The notes beneath the pieces were generated by a model. It was not told the DNA's origin and searched no databases. It saw only the letters and a list, made by a program, of their open reading frames with translations. Positions 38,701 to 51,000 of a stretch of DNA of 64,000 nt are shown here, piece by piece (the first letter of the stretch is position 1; every line of letters begins with the position of its first letter). Origin of the DNA: Penicillium oxalicum (taxonomy: Eukaryota > Ascomycota > Eurotiomycetes > Eurotiales > Aspergillaceae); contig NC_064650.1 in assembly GCF_001723175.1 (NCBI RefSeq), positions 1,178,001 through 1,242,000 of the forward strand. Direction: 5' to 3'. The translations under genes were made by a program, and so were the position numbers.

Positions 38701-41618
38701 TGCGGGCAAGATGTACAGTTTGACTCTCGCAAATGCCTCTCGGAGAAGCTGTGGGGGGACTTGTACCATGATCACATAATCGATATGCCACCCTCAGACT
38801 GTGGTCCATGAAGTATGCGATCATCTCGACAGCCCCACTGACGAGCAGGGCGGGACTTGCAGAACCAAGATTTGGAGTTTTCCACCCGGGACCGGCCCGT
38901 CATTATCCGCAGTTTTGTTTGCATTCTCGGGTAGGCGCTATTCGGACTGGAGAACATCCTCGATTAGTGTAGCCATCTCGGTCTCGGGGATTGTTCATGA
39001 TGAGGTGGGAGCATCTGGCACTCGACAAGAAAAAACAAAGTGGTATCCTCTGTATGTCTTTAGAGAATGGATTTCTTCAGTGACTGATCTGCTTTGTTTT
39101 TTTTTCTTCGCGGACAGGAATGTCCTGTTGTTAGACAGAGGGTGGTTCTACCTCTTTTTCCTCGCTTACGTATGAAAGTGCACCAGATACCCGATCCGGG
39201 GACAGTTCGCTGGGTACGGACACCGACAAGCTATACCAGTCGTCATGTTGGAAACAGATCTGAAACAGAACCTTTTTATTTAGGATTCCAGAATTTTATA
39301 TTGAGAATCTATATTTTCGCTGATAATGTCTCGCATCAGGGTATCAATTTTGTAAGATTCACTCTCCATATAGCGAGATTGTGGCATTGCGCTGAACACC
39401 CTCCAGCCGGGAAACATGTGCTGTGTAATATTGAGGCAAAAGCTTTACACAATCTCGTTCCCCCCCCCCTCCGCAGCAAAATTGGCAAGGATCGTCTACC
39501 ATCCCCTCCAGGAGACGAAGACCATAGAAAAGAAGCTCCCGTCTTGCGTCGTGCGGTGGCCGGCAATCGACGGATCACTCAAGACAAGTCGAGTGTGTGA
39601 TAAACATCCCCTCAATCCAAGTATGCCATGTATACTAGATATCTATCGAGGACGGAACAGAATCAAAATTCGCTCACGTACCCCTCTTGTGGCTCCAGTA
39701 GGTAAGTGGTTGAAGGTGTTCCAGAGGATCCCCGACGCAGTCGACGAATGTTAGACCTAGTCATCAGTGAAGATCTCCGAGTGGGTACCTGATTCATGCG
39801 CCGACGATGATCGAATTGGAAGAGTCGCCTTTGTGGGACACGAGCCTGTGCTTTCCACCTATTGTCGAGTACGATAACCTGGCCCCTGCTGACATGAGAA
39901 TTGATCAGTCTCCTTGCGGTCGAGCTCGTGCCTCGACTAACGGAGGACATGGCATGAGGTGTATGCACGAAAAGGTCGTTGGTGTTCCTAGTTTAGAATA
40001 TTCAAGGCTGGGAAAAGGTGAGACGGAGAGAAAATATCCCCCTCCCCCCTGGTTGAGCTGGAAGGTACGAGTGCAGCGTGTTGAGACGTCAATTATTGAC
40101 ATGGTCAAACCTGGTGGAATATCCGTTGATTTACCCCAAAACACCTTGTGCTGACCGATGACCTTTTTTTTTCACCTGCGCATGTCATCATTTCCTGGGG
40201 CAATCCGATCAGAATGGTACCGGGTACCTGGATACCATCTGGCAAGCTGGGCCACTGGGGTCTACAATGGTGGATGGAAGATACGGGGTAAACAAAAACA
40301 AGCATCCTAATACATCGGTTCCAAACTACTTTCTCCAAGCCATGCAAAGGAAACCCAGGTATTACTCATCCTCACTGTCCCAATGCCATTGTCTTGAATC
40401 ATGTTCGCCTGGTTCTAGTGTTTTCGCGCCCGGCGCCCCGTTACATTGTCCTTGGGGTCCATCCCCCCGATCTCCAAGACCGAACAAGTGCGAACCTTCA
40501 GGGAGCGCTAACAGCCTTCCCCGACGGCTCATCCGCCCAACTTTCCATTTTTCCGGAAATCCCACCATCTCGGAGTGTGTCTTTGCTCTGTGATAGTCTC
40601 GTCGCGCTCGTGTTTGTTATCTGTCGCGGGGCTTGGGAGTGTTTTAATTTGATAGAGTTGAAGTATTAGATGGTAGACTGCAAGTGCGCTTTGATCACAC
40701 CTTTTTGATCAACATCAAGACGACAAAGAGTCGGCTGGGGTCTCTTTCTTCGAGGACAAGTCAAGCGAGCTTCTCGACATTTGCTATGAGAACCCTAAAG
40801 AGCCCGCTCCCCTTCAAAAGGTCAGGTTTGAAGGGCAGGGATGAAAGGAAGGACACTTCTGCAGGATCACAGAATATACCGGCTTTTCGGACATCTTTTG
40901 TTTTTCTTGTAGTTTTCGATTCCAAAAAAAGATTCTCATCCCCCAGAGGTATTCAAGGAATCCATCCGAGGGCTGAGTACATGGCATGGTTCACCCTTCA
41001 TCGCCAATGCCCGGCGGATCCTCGAGAGTCTCCCCCCCCCCCCCCCTGCAAGCACGGAGAGACTGCCCGAAAGAGGCAGACATGATTGATTCTGTGAATG
41101 GCGAAGCGGGAAGGACGAGCCCGATTGGAGACGATCGTGGCTGAAACAATCCTATTGTGCGTTCGTTCGTTCCCCTTGTCCTCTGCAGCATCTCTCCCTC
41201 TCTCCCTCTCTTCCTCTCTCTATCTCTCTTTGCCACGATCATGACCCAGATCCCGTCTGCCAAGCCAGGGATCGGAGAGAAGGCGTGCACAGACCGCATT
41301 CGTGTAAATTTAGCTTTTTTTGTTGTCTTTTTTTCTTTTTTTTTTCGCTTTTGTTTGGGGATAAGATCCTTGTACCCAACGATGGCGATCTGCCATGGGC
41401 ACAGATCATCCAACGAAGACCAAAGGACCTGGACTTTGACCACTGGACAATGACGACAGAATACATGAATTTTCAGATTGTCACCGTGCCATGTTCCCTG
41501 TTCTGCATTACTATTGACTTTGGTGGAAGCATCTCCCCCTGGAGATGCCGGATCTTCTTTCCCTTCCCATGCCTTGGTCTGAAGAGAATCTTTAATGCAC
41601 CATCCATGCTTGGTCGTC

Positions 41619-41623
<5 letters not shown>

Positions 41624-41654
<31 letters not shown>
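41624..41654. repeat. A31 tract
   Basis: Thirty-one consecutive A on the + strand. Upstream, 41185-41235 is CT-rich and 41310-41360 is T-rich. It could be simple slippage or the tail of an old retroposed copy; no source gene or target-site duplication was recognised. Confidence 0.85.
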
Positions 41655-41655
<1 letters not shown>

Positions 41656-42109
41656 AAAGCAGGTCCCACGCGGACTCTTCTGGGGCATCTCTTGGCATGG
41701 AATGAAAATGGTTGGAGGAGAAAAAGACCAAACCGCCGGAACTGCTCTTCCACGATGCCGGGGCGGGTCTGATACCCACCCGGAGGAGAAATGGGGACCT
41801 CGTCGCATCGCAGCGGAAAGTCCGGGGCCACTTTTGTCAAGCGAGTGTGACAATCGTACTTTTTTTTGACAACCTCATGATGGTGAGGGGGAGAGCACGT
41901 AAGCCCAGGCCCCGAGAATCAATTTAAAGTCATGGAGGTTCGGGATTCAGTGACGATCGACCATTCGAGGGCGGGAATCGGGCTCCATATCGGGCTTTAG
42001 ATCTCTCTACCGTACAGTCGGAAATGAGGGCGTCGTGATATTATCGCTCTCTCTCTCTTTTCCATGATGAACTGGTGCTACAAACTCCGCCTCAAATAAA
42101 CCCCCCAGG

Positions 42110-42565
42110 CTACCTCCAAGAATGGCTTGCATGAACCCCACCCTTTCCATCCACTCTTCCATCCTCCCTTCCGCCCTGTGTGGTCCTGACGCCGCTGCAA
42201 GAGATGCATCCTCCAGGCCCATGCACATGAGAATTGGCGCCTCGACCTCTCCCTTTGACCCACGCTCCCCATTCACCGGAGAATTTAAAGGCACTCTGGA
42301 GATTTGATTTGCCCAAGTAGTCAACATCCAAGCCTCCTCTCCTCCTCTCATCTGGCCTCTCTGGTGTAAACCCAATCCCCCCCCCCCCCCCCTCCCCTCC
42401 CATGTGGCGCTGCTGTAACATGGCGAGCATGTTCAGGTTTCCAATGGGGGACCCCATCCCGCCATCCTGGTCGCCATCGAAGATCGCCGCATCTGCTGGG
42501 CTCCGAACCGCAAACTGCGGACCTCCTCGAGGCCAATAAATTTGGTAAATATAATCAGAATTCAC
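42110..42565 (-). other. Possible coding exon inside the gene-poor region (weak)
   Basis: A minus-strand frame starting at 42565 (GTG, no ATG) reads SDYIYQIYWPRGGPQFAV, then SPADAAIFDGDQDGGMGSP and NLNMLAMLQQRHMGG before a C16 tract on the + strand (42377-42392) that encodes poly-Gly. The amino-acid composition looks more protein-like than other frames in this region. A possible acceptor (ATCAACAG on -) lies just upstream, at about 42590. I do not recognise the protein, and no companion exons were found upstream. The poly-C tract could hide a frame change. It may be the 3' part of a gene, a relic, or chance. Confidence 0.2.
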
Positions 42566-45500
42566 ACGCGGAGAAAAAAGCCTGTTGATAACAATTCATC
42601 ATTTCACTCCCCATCATTATTCCCACCATCCCCGCCACTACTACCACTCCCAAAGATGTGAGTGCGCTTTTCCCGGTAGAGGAACCGGGACCGCGCTCCC
42701 GCTCTCCTCCAGCATAAGTCGTAGACTGTACTTTTTTTTTCTTTCATTCTGTGGCTGGGCATCCCCATTGGCAACAGACGGGTCTTGATGATCGTTATTC
42801 GTCATCATCATCATGGCACGGGAAAAGGCCGCTCTCTATTCGTTAGGTAGTAAAGCTCACGAATCATGATATTTTGTCGTCCCAGGGCGGGAAAGGAGGA
42901 GGAAACGATACATCTACTGCTGCACTGGGGATTTGGAATATGCAAGATTTGTCCTCGTCAATGCTGTCCTGGACACTCTAGGCAAAAGGGAAAAAAAGTA
43001 CACGTTGGTTGCGATGAGCACGACACCGGGATTTGTAAGTCGGCGGTAGCGGGTCGGGTGTTTTCTTGTACGAACTGGGACTATGGCCGGTGACACGGGT
43101 TGAGAATGGGCAAGGATGATGAATCTTGTTTGACGGGGATGGGATACTTTCATCTTGATATGATAAAAATGCTCGTTTTTCGTTTTTTCTCGTGGGAAAG
43201 TCATTGGCCTTTTCACTGCTCGATGTATATACACATATGTCTACCGACCTGTTGTTGGGTCAAGGAGAGCGGCTTGTCTCTCCTGAGTACGGCACGAGCG
43301 TCCCCTCGTACTTATGTAGCTTTACCAATACATTTCGACTTGACCTCCATCGAGAAAAGAAAATCATGTCAAACCACGCCTAAAGGCCAAATATTTCTCG
43401 CAGACTACAGTAAGTCCATATCTTCTGATTGCATGGTGCTTCAGAATCTCAAGACTCTCGCATAAACGTCATGTCCCCTTCAGATCACCCGCACCCGATG
43501 GGAATAGAGATTGCGCCACCGGTTTGCCCCCTATGAACGTTTCAAGAATAAGCTCAATCACAAATGAGACGGGAATTATTCATATTTTGTTTTCAAGCCC
43601 CGGGGGGGGGGGGGGAAGAACGCTTGCATCAGTTCGGAGTTACTCGGTGCCAGCAGAAGGGCTGGCGAGTTGTCCGATGTCAAAAGATCCGATCAGAGAG
43701 GATCAGAGACATGCATCCGGCCCGTCGAAGCCGTCTCAGCCTCGAACTCACTCCCCCACTGGAAGTCGTGGGACGAAAAGTGGGTTTAACGGAGAGGAAA
43801 ATAAGAATTTGGAAAAAAAAAAAGAACGAAAGAAGAATCAAATCAGTCATGCACCCAACATCTCCTCCAGATCCAATATGTCACTTGGGAGATCGGGTTA
43901 AAAATTCAACAGTCTCAACCGTGCTCTATGAACTCTCACCACCAACGGCAGATCATCGAGATGAAATTTCTGATAAGGAAAGAAGCTTGGGAAAAAGAAA
44001 GAAGAAAGAATGATTTTGGCTCGGCACGCGTCCGCGAGCGCGAGTGCCCATCCAGTGCAGTTCCGCGGACTATATTCTGCGGCTTCGAATCGCCGCGCAT
44101 CAAATGAATTCCGATGAAAAGGTCCCTCCCCCATTATGGAGACGAGAAATCTAATCGATTTCTTCCTCCTCCTCCTCCTTCTCCTCCTCCCTCTGCCTCC
44201 CCCAAATCTCTGACATGCATGAGATGGCATGTCCGGGAGGATTGACGATTGGTCTATCGGTAGGCTCAGACCTTCAGGACCACAGTCTCCGGGGAGGGTG
44301 TGGAACGGGAGTATCGATTCCCCGAGGATCAAAGCGCGGACTTTCTCCCCCCCCCCCCCGGAAGATCTTCTGCTTTTTTTGGGAGGGTAGGCCTCAATCC
44401 CTTACTTTCTGCGAGCCACTAGGAGATGCTCGAATAGAAAAAGGCAAGACCAACTTCTGTTCTGGTGGTGGACAGCTGAACTCGGTGTCCCTGCAGTGAT
44501 CGGAGGTGACATGCTGACCAGGCGGCTAAATGCTTCGTGGATCCGAAGGTCTACCGGGTGTCAAAGCACGGACGGGGTAAGTCGCGAGGCAGGCCGGTGT
44601 ACTCTATATCTTGGGACGGATTGGGCTGAGTGTTTTTTTTTTGGGCTTTGCTTGCGAAAAGAATAGAGAAGAGAGTCCAAGGGTCATGATATGTCTTGAG
44701 TTTCGATCCGATCTATACACACGACGCAAGCTGCCTGGTCTGGATGATCGGAGAGCGGCCATGCGATACACATTTCATCAACTATCATGTACCCCCCTTT
44801 TTTTGGAAAGGAAAAAGATCGTGCATTCTACCGAGATGAAGTTGAGTCATTCAGGTACGCTGCATCTCCAATGCAAGCGCATCCACAGGGTGGCACAAGC
44901 TCCCTGATCCACGCCGGCGCCCCAGTTCGCAGTCACTAGGGGGGGGGGGGCAGAACGGTGGGCGGCGGACGAGCAGCACAACATGGACGGAGGAAAGCAT
45001 CGAGAGGTTTCACACCGTTTCACACCCGCATCAAAGTACATTTGTCGTGCATCAATAATTCCATCATGAAACAGAGTGGGAGGCCCCGGGGGGCGAGCTC
45101 GGCCTCGCTCATTTGACCCTCCCCAGCTTTTGCCAGCTTGGAACTGCACCTAGAAATTTCCAGGGTTTGATCGACTCGAAGCAAGATATGGAGCCTACTG
45201 GGGTGTAAACATCCCTACGACATCATGCATTCTCAAGCTTGAAAGGAAAAGAAATGAAAAAAAAAAGGAAAATCTCCAACCTCACTACCTTCTATCAAGC
45301 AGGGCCACCCTAGGCAGTGGAATCTTCGACAGCGAACTCGCGGCCAGTCCTCAAGCCCTCCAAGCCTGATTTCCGCATGGTTGTCTTTCGGGCTGGCCCC
45401 GTGGACTGTAGGTCTTCTGCGGCCCTTCATGCAGTGACAATGTCTATCATCATCTTATTTTTTTTTGTGAATTTGCCTTTGCTGCATGCAAAATGCACTC

Positions 45501-46527
45501 GAGTCTCCACAAGCCATGATCCAGCCCAAATTGAGTATGTGCTGCGGTCGTCGCGTGGAACTGTTCTACCGTCTTGTATCCTTTTAGTTCCCCCGCCCCT
45601 TACTTGGGGCTACTTCATCGGCGTTGCCGCTATTGAAGTGTGCAATCTTGCTTGACAAATTGGACTCGAAAGTGGCAATGGGAACAAAGTATGTCCAAGA
45701 TAGGAGATTTCGAAATGATTGATTTGACAATCGATGTAGATACTCGAACTGGAGAGTATGTTCATACAGAGAACGATCTGAATTAGATCGTATCGGGGTG
45801 AAACTCTCTCTCTCCATTTCAAAGCAATCCTCGACGCGTATCATTCTCTGAAGCAATGGACCTACTAGAACCAGAATACGTACTGGCAATGGTTTCGCAG
45901 CTATAAATTTTCTTTCTCTCCCCCCCCCCTCATAATATGTCTTATCAGGTTGTCTTGACGCATGCAGCAGCCCATGGATAGATGTTAGGTTGCTGTGAAT
46001 GTCTACAGTCTGGTGTGGATAGCGCTCGAGAAATACCATATCATTACATGATGATATGATATTCTGCAGTACAGCAGTTTTCTAAGCCTGCTCTACCACA
46101 AAACGTGCAACATTTTAATCATCTTTGCAAAATCCCACATTTATCCCCCATTGAAATGAGGGAAAGAGACACAAAAAAAATCAATCTCCTTTTTCATTTC
46201 TTTCGAAAATCAAGCCTCGACCGGACCTGCCGACAGGATGCAAACCGGGTGTAGCCTGTAAGTCCCGGAACCCTCCTCATGCTCCCGATGGACAAACCTC
46301 TGCTGCCAGATGCACGACAAACTCTCTTTTTTTTTTCTTTCTTTCTCTGCGTCCTCCTCTCTCTGTCTCTTGTTTCCCACGTAGTATCTAGACTGGACAG
46401 AGGGGGGGGCGGCAAAAAAAAGAGAGAAAAAAAAACCACAACGCTCCTGTATGTCGTGCTGGGGGGTAAAAAACACGTCGAATGAGAACCAGTCTACCTC
46501 CACTATATTCACCATGAACAAGAGGTC

Positions 46528-46638
46528 GAGGTACCTATCGTGTCGGCAGCGGAGGCAGTACAGGCCCTCGTGGTACCTCGGAAGCTCTTCTTGTCAGCGT
46601 ACCTCCGTTGCCTGCCGTGTGTTCCTCGGGGGTACCTC
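46528..46638. repeat. Imperfect inverted repeat with clustered GGTACC sites
   Basis: Outer arms gaggtacc (46528-46535) and ggtacctc (46631-46638) are complementary. Inner segments cggcagcggagg (46544-46555) and cctccgttgcctgccg (46602-46617) are largely complementary with a small bulge. A further GGTACC lies between them at 46572-46577, with a near match at 46598-46603, and another GGTACC is at 46974-46979. It may form a long stem-loop or be a cluster of protein-binding sites. Confidence 0.6.
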
Positions 46639-48098
46639 AGGCAGCAGCGGTGTGAACAATCCCCCCCCTGCCATCTCACTGTGCTTCGGTGAACAGGTGT
46701 ACACCGCTACAATCATCCCGTCATCCATGACGGAAAAAAGGTAGAGAGAATCTCAGAGAAATGCTTCTTGACGAACGTGACGATCAGATCAACACGTTTA
46801 CCGCCACGTTGGAAATGCAGCGCTAGTGCAAGTAATCCGGGCCAAGACGGACTATATCTCATAGTAATGGAGAGAGAGAGTGAGAGACGGAGAGTTGAAA
46901 GGTTGGAAAACACGATATGGATGGAACATGGAGTCTGAGAATCAGTCTACTTTCCAATTTTCCATGATTCTGAGGTACCTGTCTCTTTTTTGTTCGTTTT
47001 GTTTTCCTTTCTCACGAATTCCTGGTTCTATCTCATCATCCTTGCTGCTGCTGGTCTTGTGTGTTCGCCACTGCGTACTGCAACGTTGCTGGCTTGTGCG
47101 TGGGCGCGGCATATCGACATGAGGACCTACCCACCTATCTAAGTACATTCCTTACCTATGCAGTTAGGGGAAAGTGATCACAAAGCGAAAAATTCGCGGT
47201 CAGCATAAGATTTTTTTTTTTCGTTCGTTCAACGCTGGATGACGCAGATCAGGCTCAAGCGGTGATCAGTGCCCGAGCACGATGAATGTGACGGTGAAGT
47301 TTGAATGCAGAATGAATGTCCGTCTCGAAAGCATCAACTTGGGCGCATCCCTAGTGGTATGTAGCTAGAGAAATATTGACAGTAGGACTGAAGTTGAAAT
47401 AGATCTGTTCATCTTTACCTAGACATGCCCGGTTGATCAAGAGAGGGTCTGTATGAAATGATTCCAATGTCCCTAGATCGCCACCTATACTTCTATATTT
47501 ATGTGAGTAAATCTACTGAAAAGCTTGAAGTATTGTTTTGGTTTCTTGCCACACTAGGCCTATTTTTTGGAGTACTTCGGAATCAAGTCCTGCCTGGTTC
47601 TATCTATTTTGACCTGAAGGCGCCAAAGTCGATCTATATTGCGTGCGAAATTCATCCATATCCAGAAATGGAGGCCCAGACACGCCTGGCGTGCAGACTT
47701 AATTGAAGGTTGCGTGTAGACCGTGTACACATGTATACATTTCACCAGCACGGCCCAAGGACTGGAATGCCTACGGATACGGATTGGGCATACCGTGGCG
47801 TATTGATCAGGAATAACTACCTGATCAGAGAGCATGAAATACATCTTGAAAGGGAGAAATTGAACGTCTGGAGCATACAAAATTATTGCACCTAGAGCAC
47901 TCTATCATGGGAGTAACCCTGAGAATCAGCAAGACTGATAAATTTCGTACAAAGACGACGGGCGAATAGATAGCCTCCCACAAGAACGCGGACCGCATAT
48001 CCGTCAAAAGATGACGCTCTTGGGAGATGCCGCCTCCGCATAATATCACAGGATTTGTTTTGGAATATGTACAAGTAAACGAAACAGTTTTTTTCCCC

Positions 48099-51000
48099 TT
48101 ACGCGGCGCCCGCAGAGGAGCTAGCGGAGCCGTCGCCATCAAGCAGGCCTGCTTCCTTAGCAAGCTCGTAGAAGCGGCCCTTGGACTTGATCAAGTTGGC
48201 GGGTGTATCAAATTCGGCCACGCGACCTTTGTCGAGCACAACGATGCGGTCCGAATCGATGATGGTGTTGATACGATGCGCAATCGTGATGATTGTGCGC
48301 TCTTGGAAGACGTTACTGCGAAGAGTGCGCTGGAGCAGCGCGTCGGTCTCTACGTCCACAGCGGCCTGAAAGGTTGAAGGATCAGAAAGACGACACTTGG
48401 AATATCTCATAAGTGGAGACAAGAAGGAATGGACTCACTGTTGCCTCGTCAAGCACCAGAATGTTGCTGGGTGTGAGAAGCGCTCGCGCCAAAGACACGA
48501 GCTGACGTTGACCTTGACTGAGATTGGAGCCTATCAAGTGGAAGAGAATTAGCACTGCATCCCATGGCCTTGGAGGAACAATCCGCTGCTTACCTCCTTC
48601 CTGAACTTGCGCATCGAGTTGACCTTCCATACTGGCTACATGATCCTTGAGTTTTGCATGATCTGCACAGATTGATCGTTAGCACCACACTGTAGAGTGG
48701 GAGAATCATCAAGACAGCGTCAAGCCGACAGCCCGTACCTAGGACACTCCACAGTTCTGTGTCGTCATGAACGTGACGCGGGTCAAGGTTATCACGGAGG
48801 GTGCCCTCAAACATGGCAGGATCCTGTGGAATAATGGCCAGGCGACCTCGAAGGTCGAACAACCCAATTGAGGTGACATCCAGTCCGTCAATACTATAGC
48901 GCATGTTCAGCGAGTGATCAAACTTCAGAGGTCAAAAAAGGGAAGGAAAACGGCATGCTTACCTGATAGTACCATTCGACGGCTCGATGATGCGGAAAAG
49001 AGCCAGTGTTAGAGAGCTCTTACCCGCGCCGGTTCTACCGACAACACCGATCTTCTCATGCGGCTTAATGTCCAGATTGATGTCCTTGAGGACCAAGTCC
49101 AGCCCCTCGCGGTATCGCGTGCTGTAATTTTGGAATGAAACGGCTCCCTGAGCGGGCCAGCCGACGGCAGGTCGGCGCTTGAAGATGACATCGGGGGCTT
49201 CACTAGGTAGGTTGGCGTACTCCAGGACACGTTCAACTGAAACGATGTTCGTTTCCACCTCGACAGTTTGACGAACAATCCAATTGAGCGACTGTGTGAT
49301 TTGGAGAGCATAGGACATGGCCAGACCAACGATACCAGGCGAGAGGGGACTACCGGTTGCCACAGCTATGATGGCGAGTCCCGCCGAGGCCAGAATGATA
49401 ATAGAGCCGATGAACTCGAGACGAACGGCAAGCCAGCGGTTAGCGCTGATCGATGGGAAATACGCTCGCAGATTCGCATCCATGCGCCACTCGTTCTCAA
49501 GCGCAAAGCGGTTCTCTTGACGGTATGCGCGGATGGTTGAAATACCACCCAGCGATTCTTGGAAATGCGCGTAGATGGGGCTGCGAGTGACAGAGTCAAG
49601 ACGCTTCAACTCTCGAGAAGTTCGAAGATAATACTTCTGATAACTGAGGTAGATCCAGGCCAATGGAACCACGAGCAATAAGAAGGCGGGCGTGGAAGAA
49701 GAAATCACCACCATGGTGAAGATTGCGCGGGCGGAGTTGGCGAAGAGCATGTTGAATGTACGAGCGAGGACCTCGTCAACACGGTAGATGTCGCTGGAGA
49801 ATCTGTTCAGGATACGTCCGGATGGGGTAGTCTCGAAGAAGTTCATCGGGGACCGGAAGATGGCGTGCGCCATGCGCTCATGCAGTTTGCGAGACGCCTC
49901 GATGGAACAGAAGATCCAGAGGATCAGATTTTGCACAATCACCAGTAAAGATGAGCCCAGACCGAAGGCCAGGTACACGCTGATAAATTTACCCACGTTT
50001 TGATTGCGGCCGTGAATCTCATTATAGTCGGTCCAGTTCTTGAGCCAGTAGTTGGCGAGCACCTGCGCTGTTTGAGCAGCCACGAGCGCCAGGAGATAGA
50101 AAGTGACTGCAATGATGTTGCTATTCTTCGCATATTCAGCATAGACTCCCCACTTGACCTTTCCTTGCTGGGAAGTCTCCTGGGTTTGTTTGCTCTTCAA
50201 CACATTTTCTTCATCTTGAAGCTTGCGACGTGGGCCGTGCCAGGTCGCTGTGCTTGCTCGTCGCAATGTGACCGTGCTAGTTCTTCGGCGAGCATCGCCA
50301 CGGCTTCTAATGGGGACAAGGGAGCCCGGTTGCTCCATATCTTCACTGTCAGAGCCCTCCCCAGTCTCAACCAGAGCCGTTTCCGATGAGTCTGGACTGG
50401 CAAGGCTTTCATCCGAGACACTGGGGGACTGATCGTCATCCATCTCAGCCAGGTTCGTGCGAACAAGATTTGCGATTTCGCCTTTCATGGCCATCAGCTG
50501 CTCAAAGGTGCCCTTTTCAATAATCGTCTTGTCGCGCAAAAGACCAATGAAATCAGCCTCCTTGAGAACAGTGATAGCGTTGGTTGCCAGAATCCTTGTC
50601 TTTCCACTCAGGATACCCGTGCGACCGAGAACCTTGTTGATGATATGACGACCGACGTGCTGGTCAACGGCAGAGAGGACATCGTCGAGGAGATAGATAT
50701 CCGCCCGAGCATACACAGCACGAGCAAGAGTCAATCGAGCTTTCTGGCCACCAGAGAGCGAGATACCGCGCTCTCCGACCTCGGTCTGATCACCATCGGG
50801 CATGATCTTGAAGTCATCCAGCAGAGCGCACGCTTCGACCGTGAGGTCATAAAACGCGGGATCCCAACGATGGCCGAACACAATGTTCTCTCGAACACTA
50901 GCATTCATGATCCATGGTGATTGTGCGACATATGCAATCCGACCACGAACGACAACCTCGCCTTGCAGTTTCCACAATTCTCCGAGGATTGACTCGAGCA

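Larger units (their letters stand above)
27313..48098. other. Gene-poor region of about 20.8 kb
   Basis: No convincing gene can be built on either strand: no recognised domain, no chain of ORFs joined by consensus splice sites, no reverse transcriptase, transposase or integrase. Base composition is not the extreme AT of RIP-mutated repeats or fungal centromeres. Homopolymers and microsatellites are frequent: C20 at 31153, C12 at 33402, CA/GA at 35158, G25 at 35737, C15 at 41032, A31 at 41624, C16 at 42377, G14 at 43602, C13 at 44347, G12 at 44939, and CT, TCC and T runs. CACGTG occurs near 29341 and 34419. The longest ATG-started ORF at the left (28423-29097, -) has no recognisable content. 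Non-coding transcription cannot be judged from sequence. Confidence 0.65.

Noticed and set aside
40991..41779. Minus-strand ORF of 262 codons
   Set aside because: It runs through poly-A/T, CT-rich and poly-C tracts that translate to poly-Phe, poly-Lys and Gly runs; no domain.
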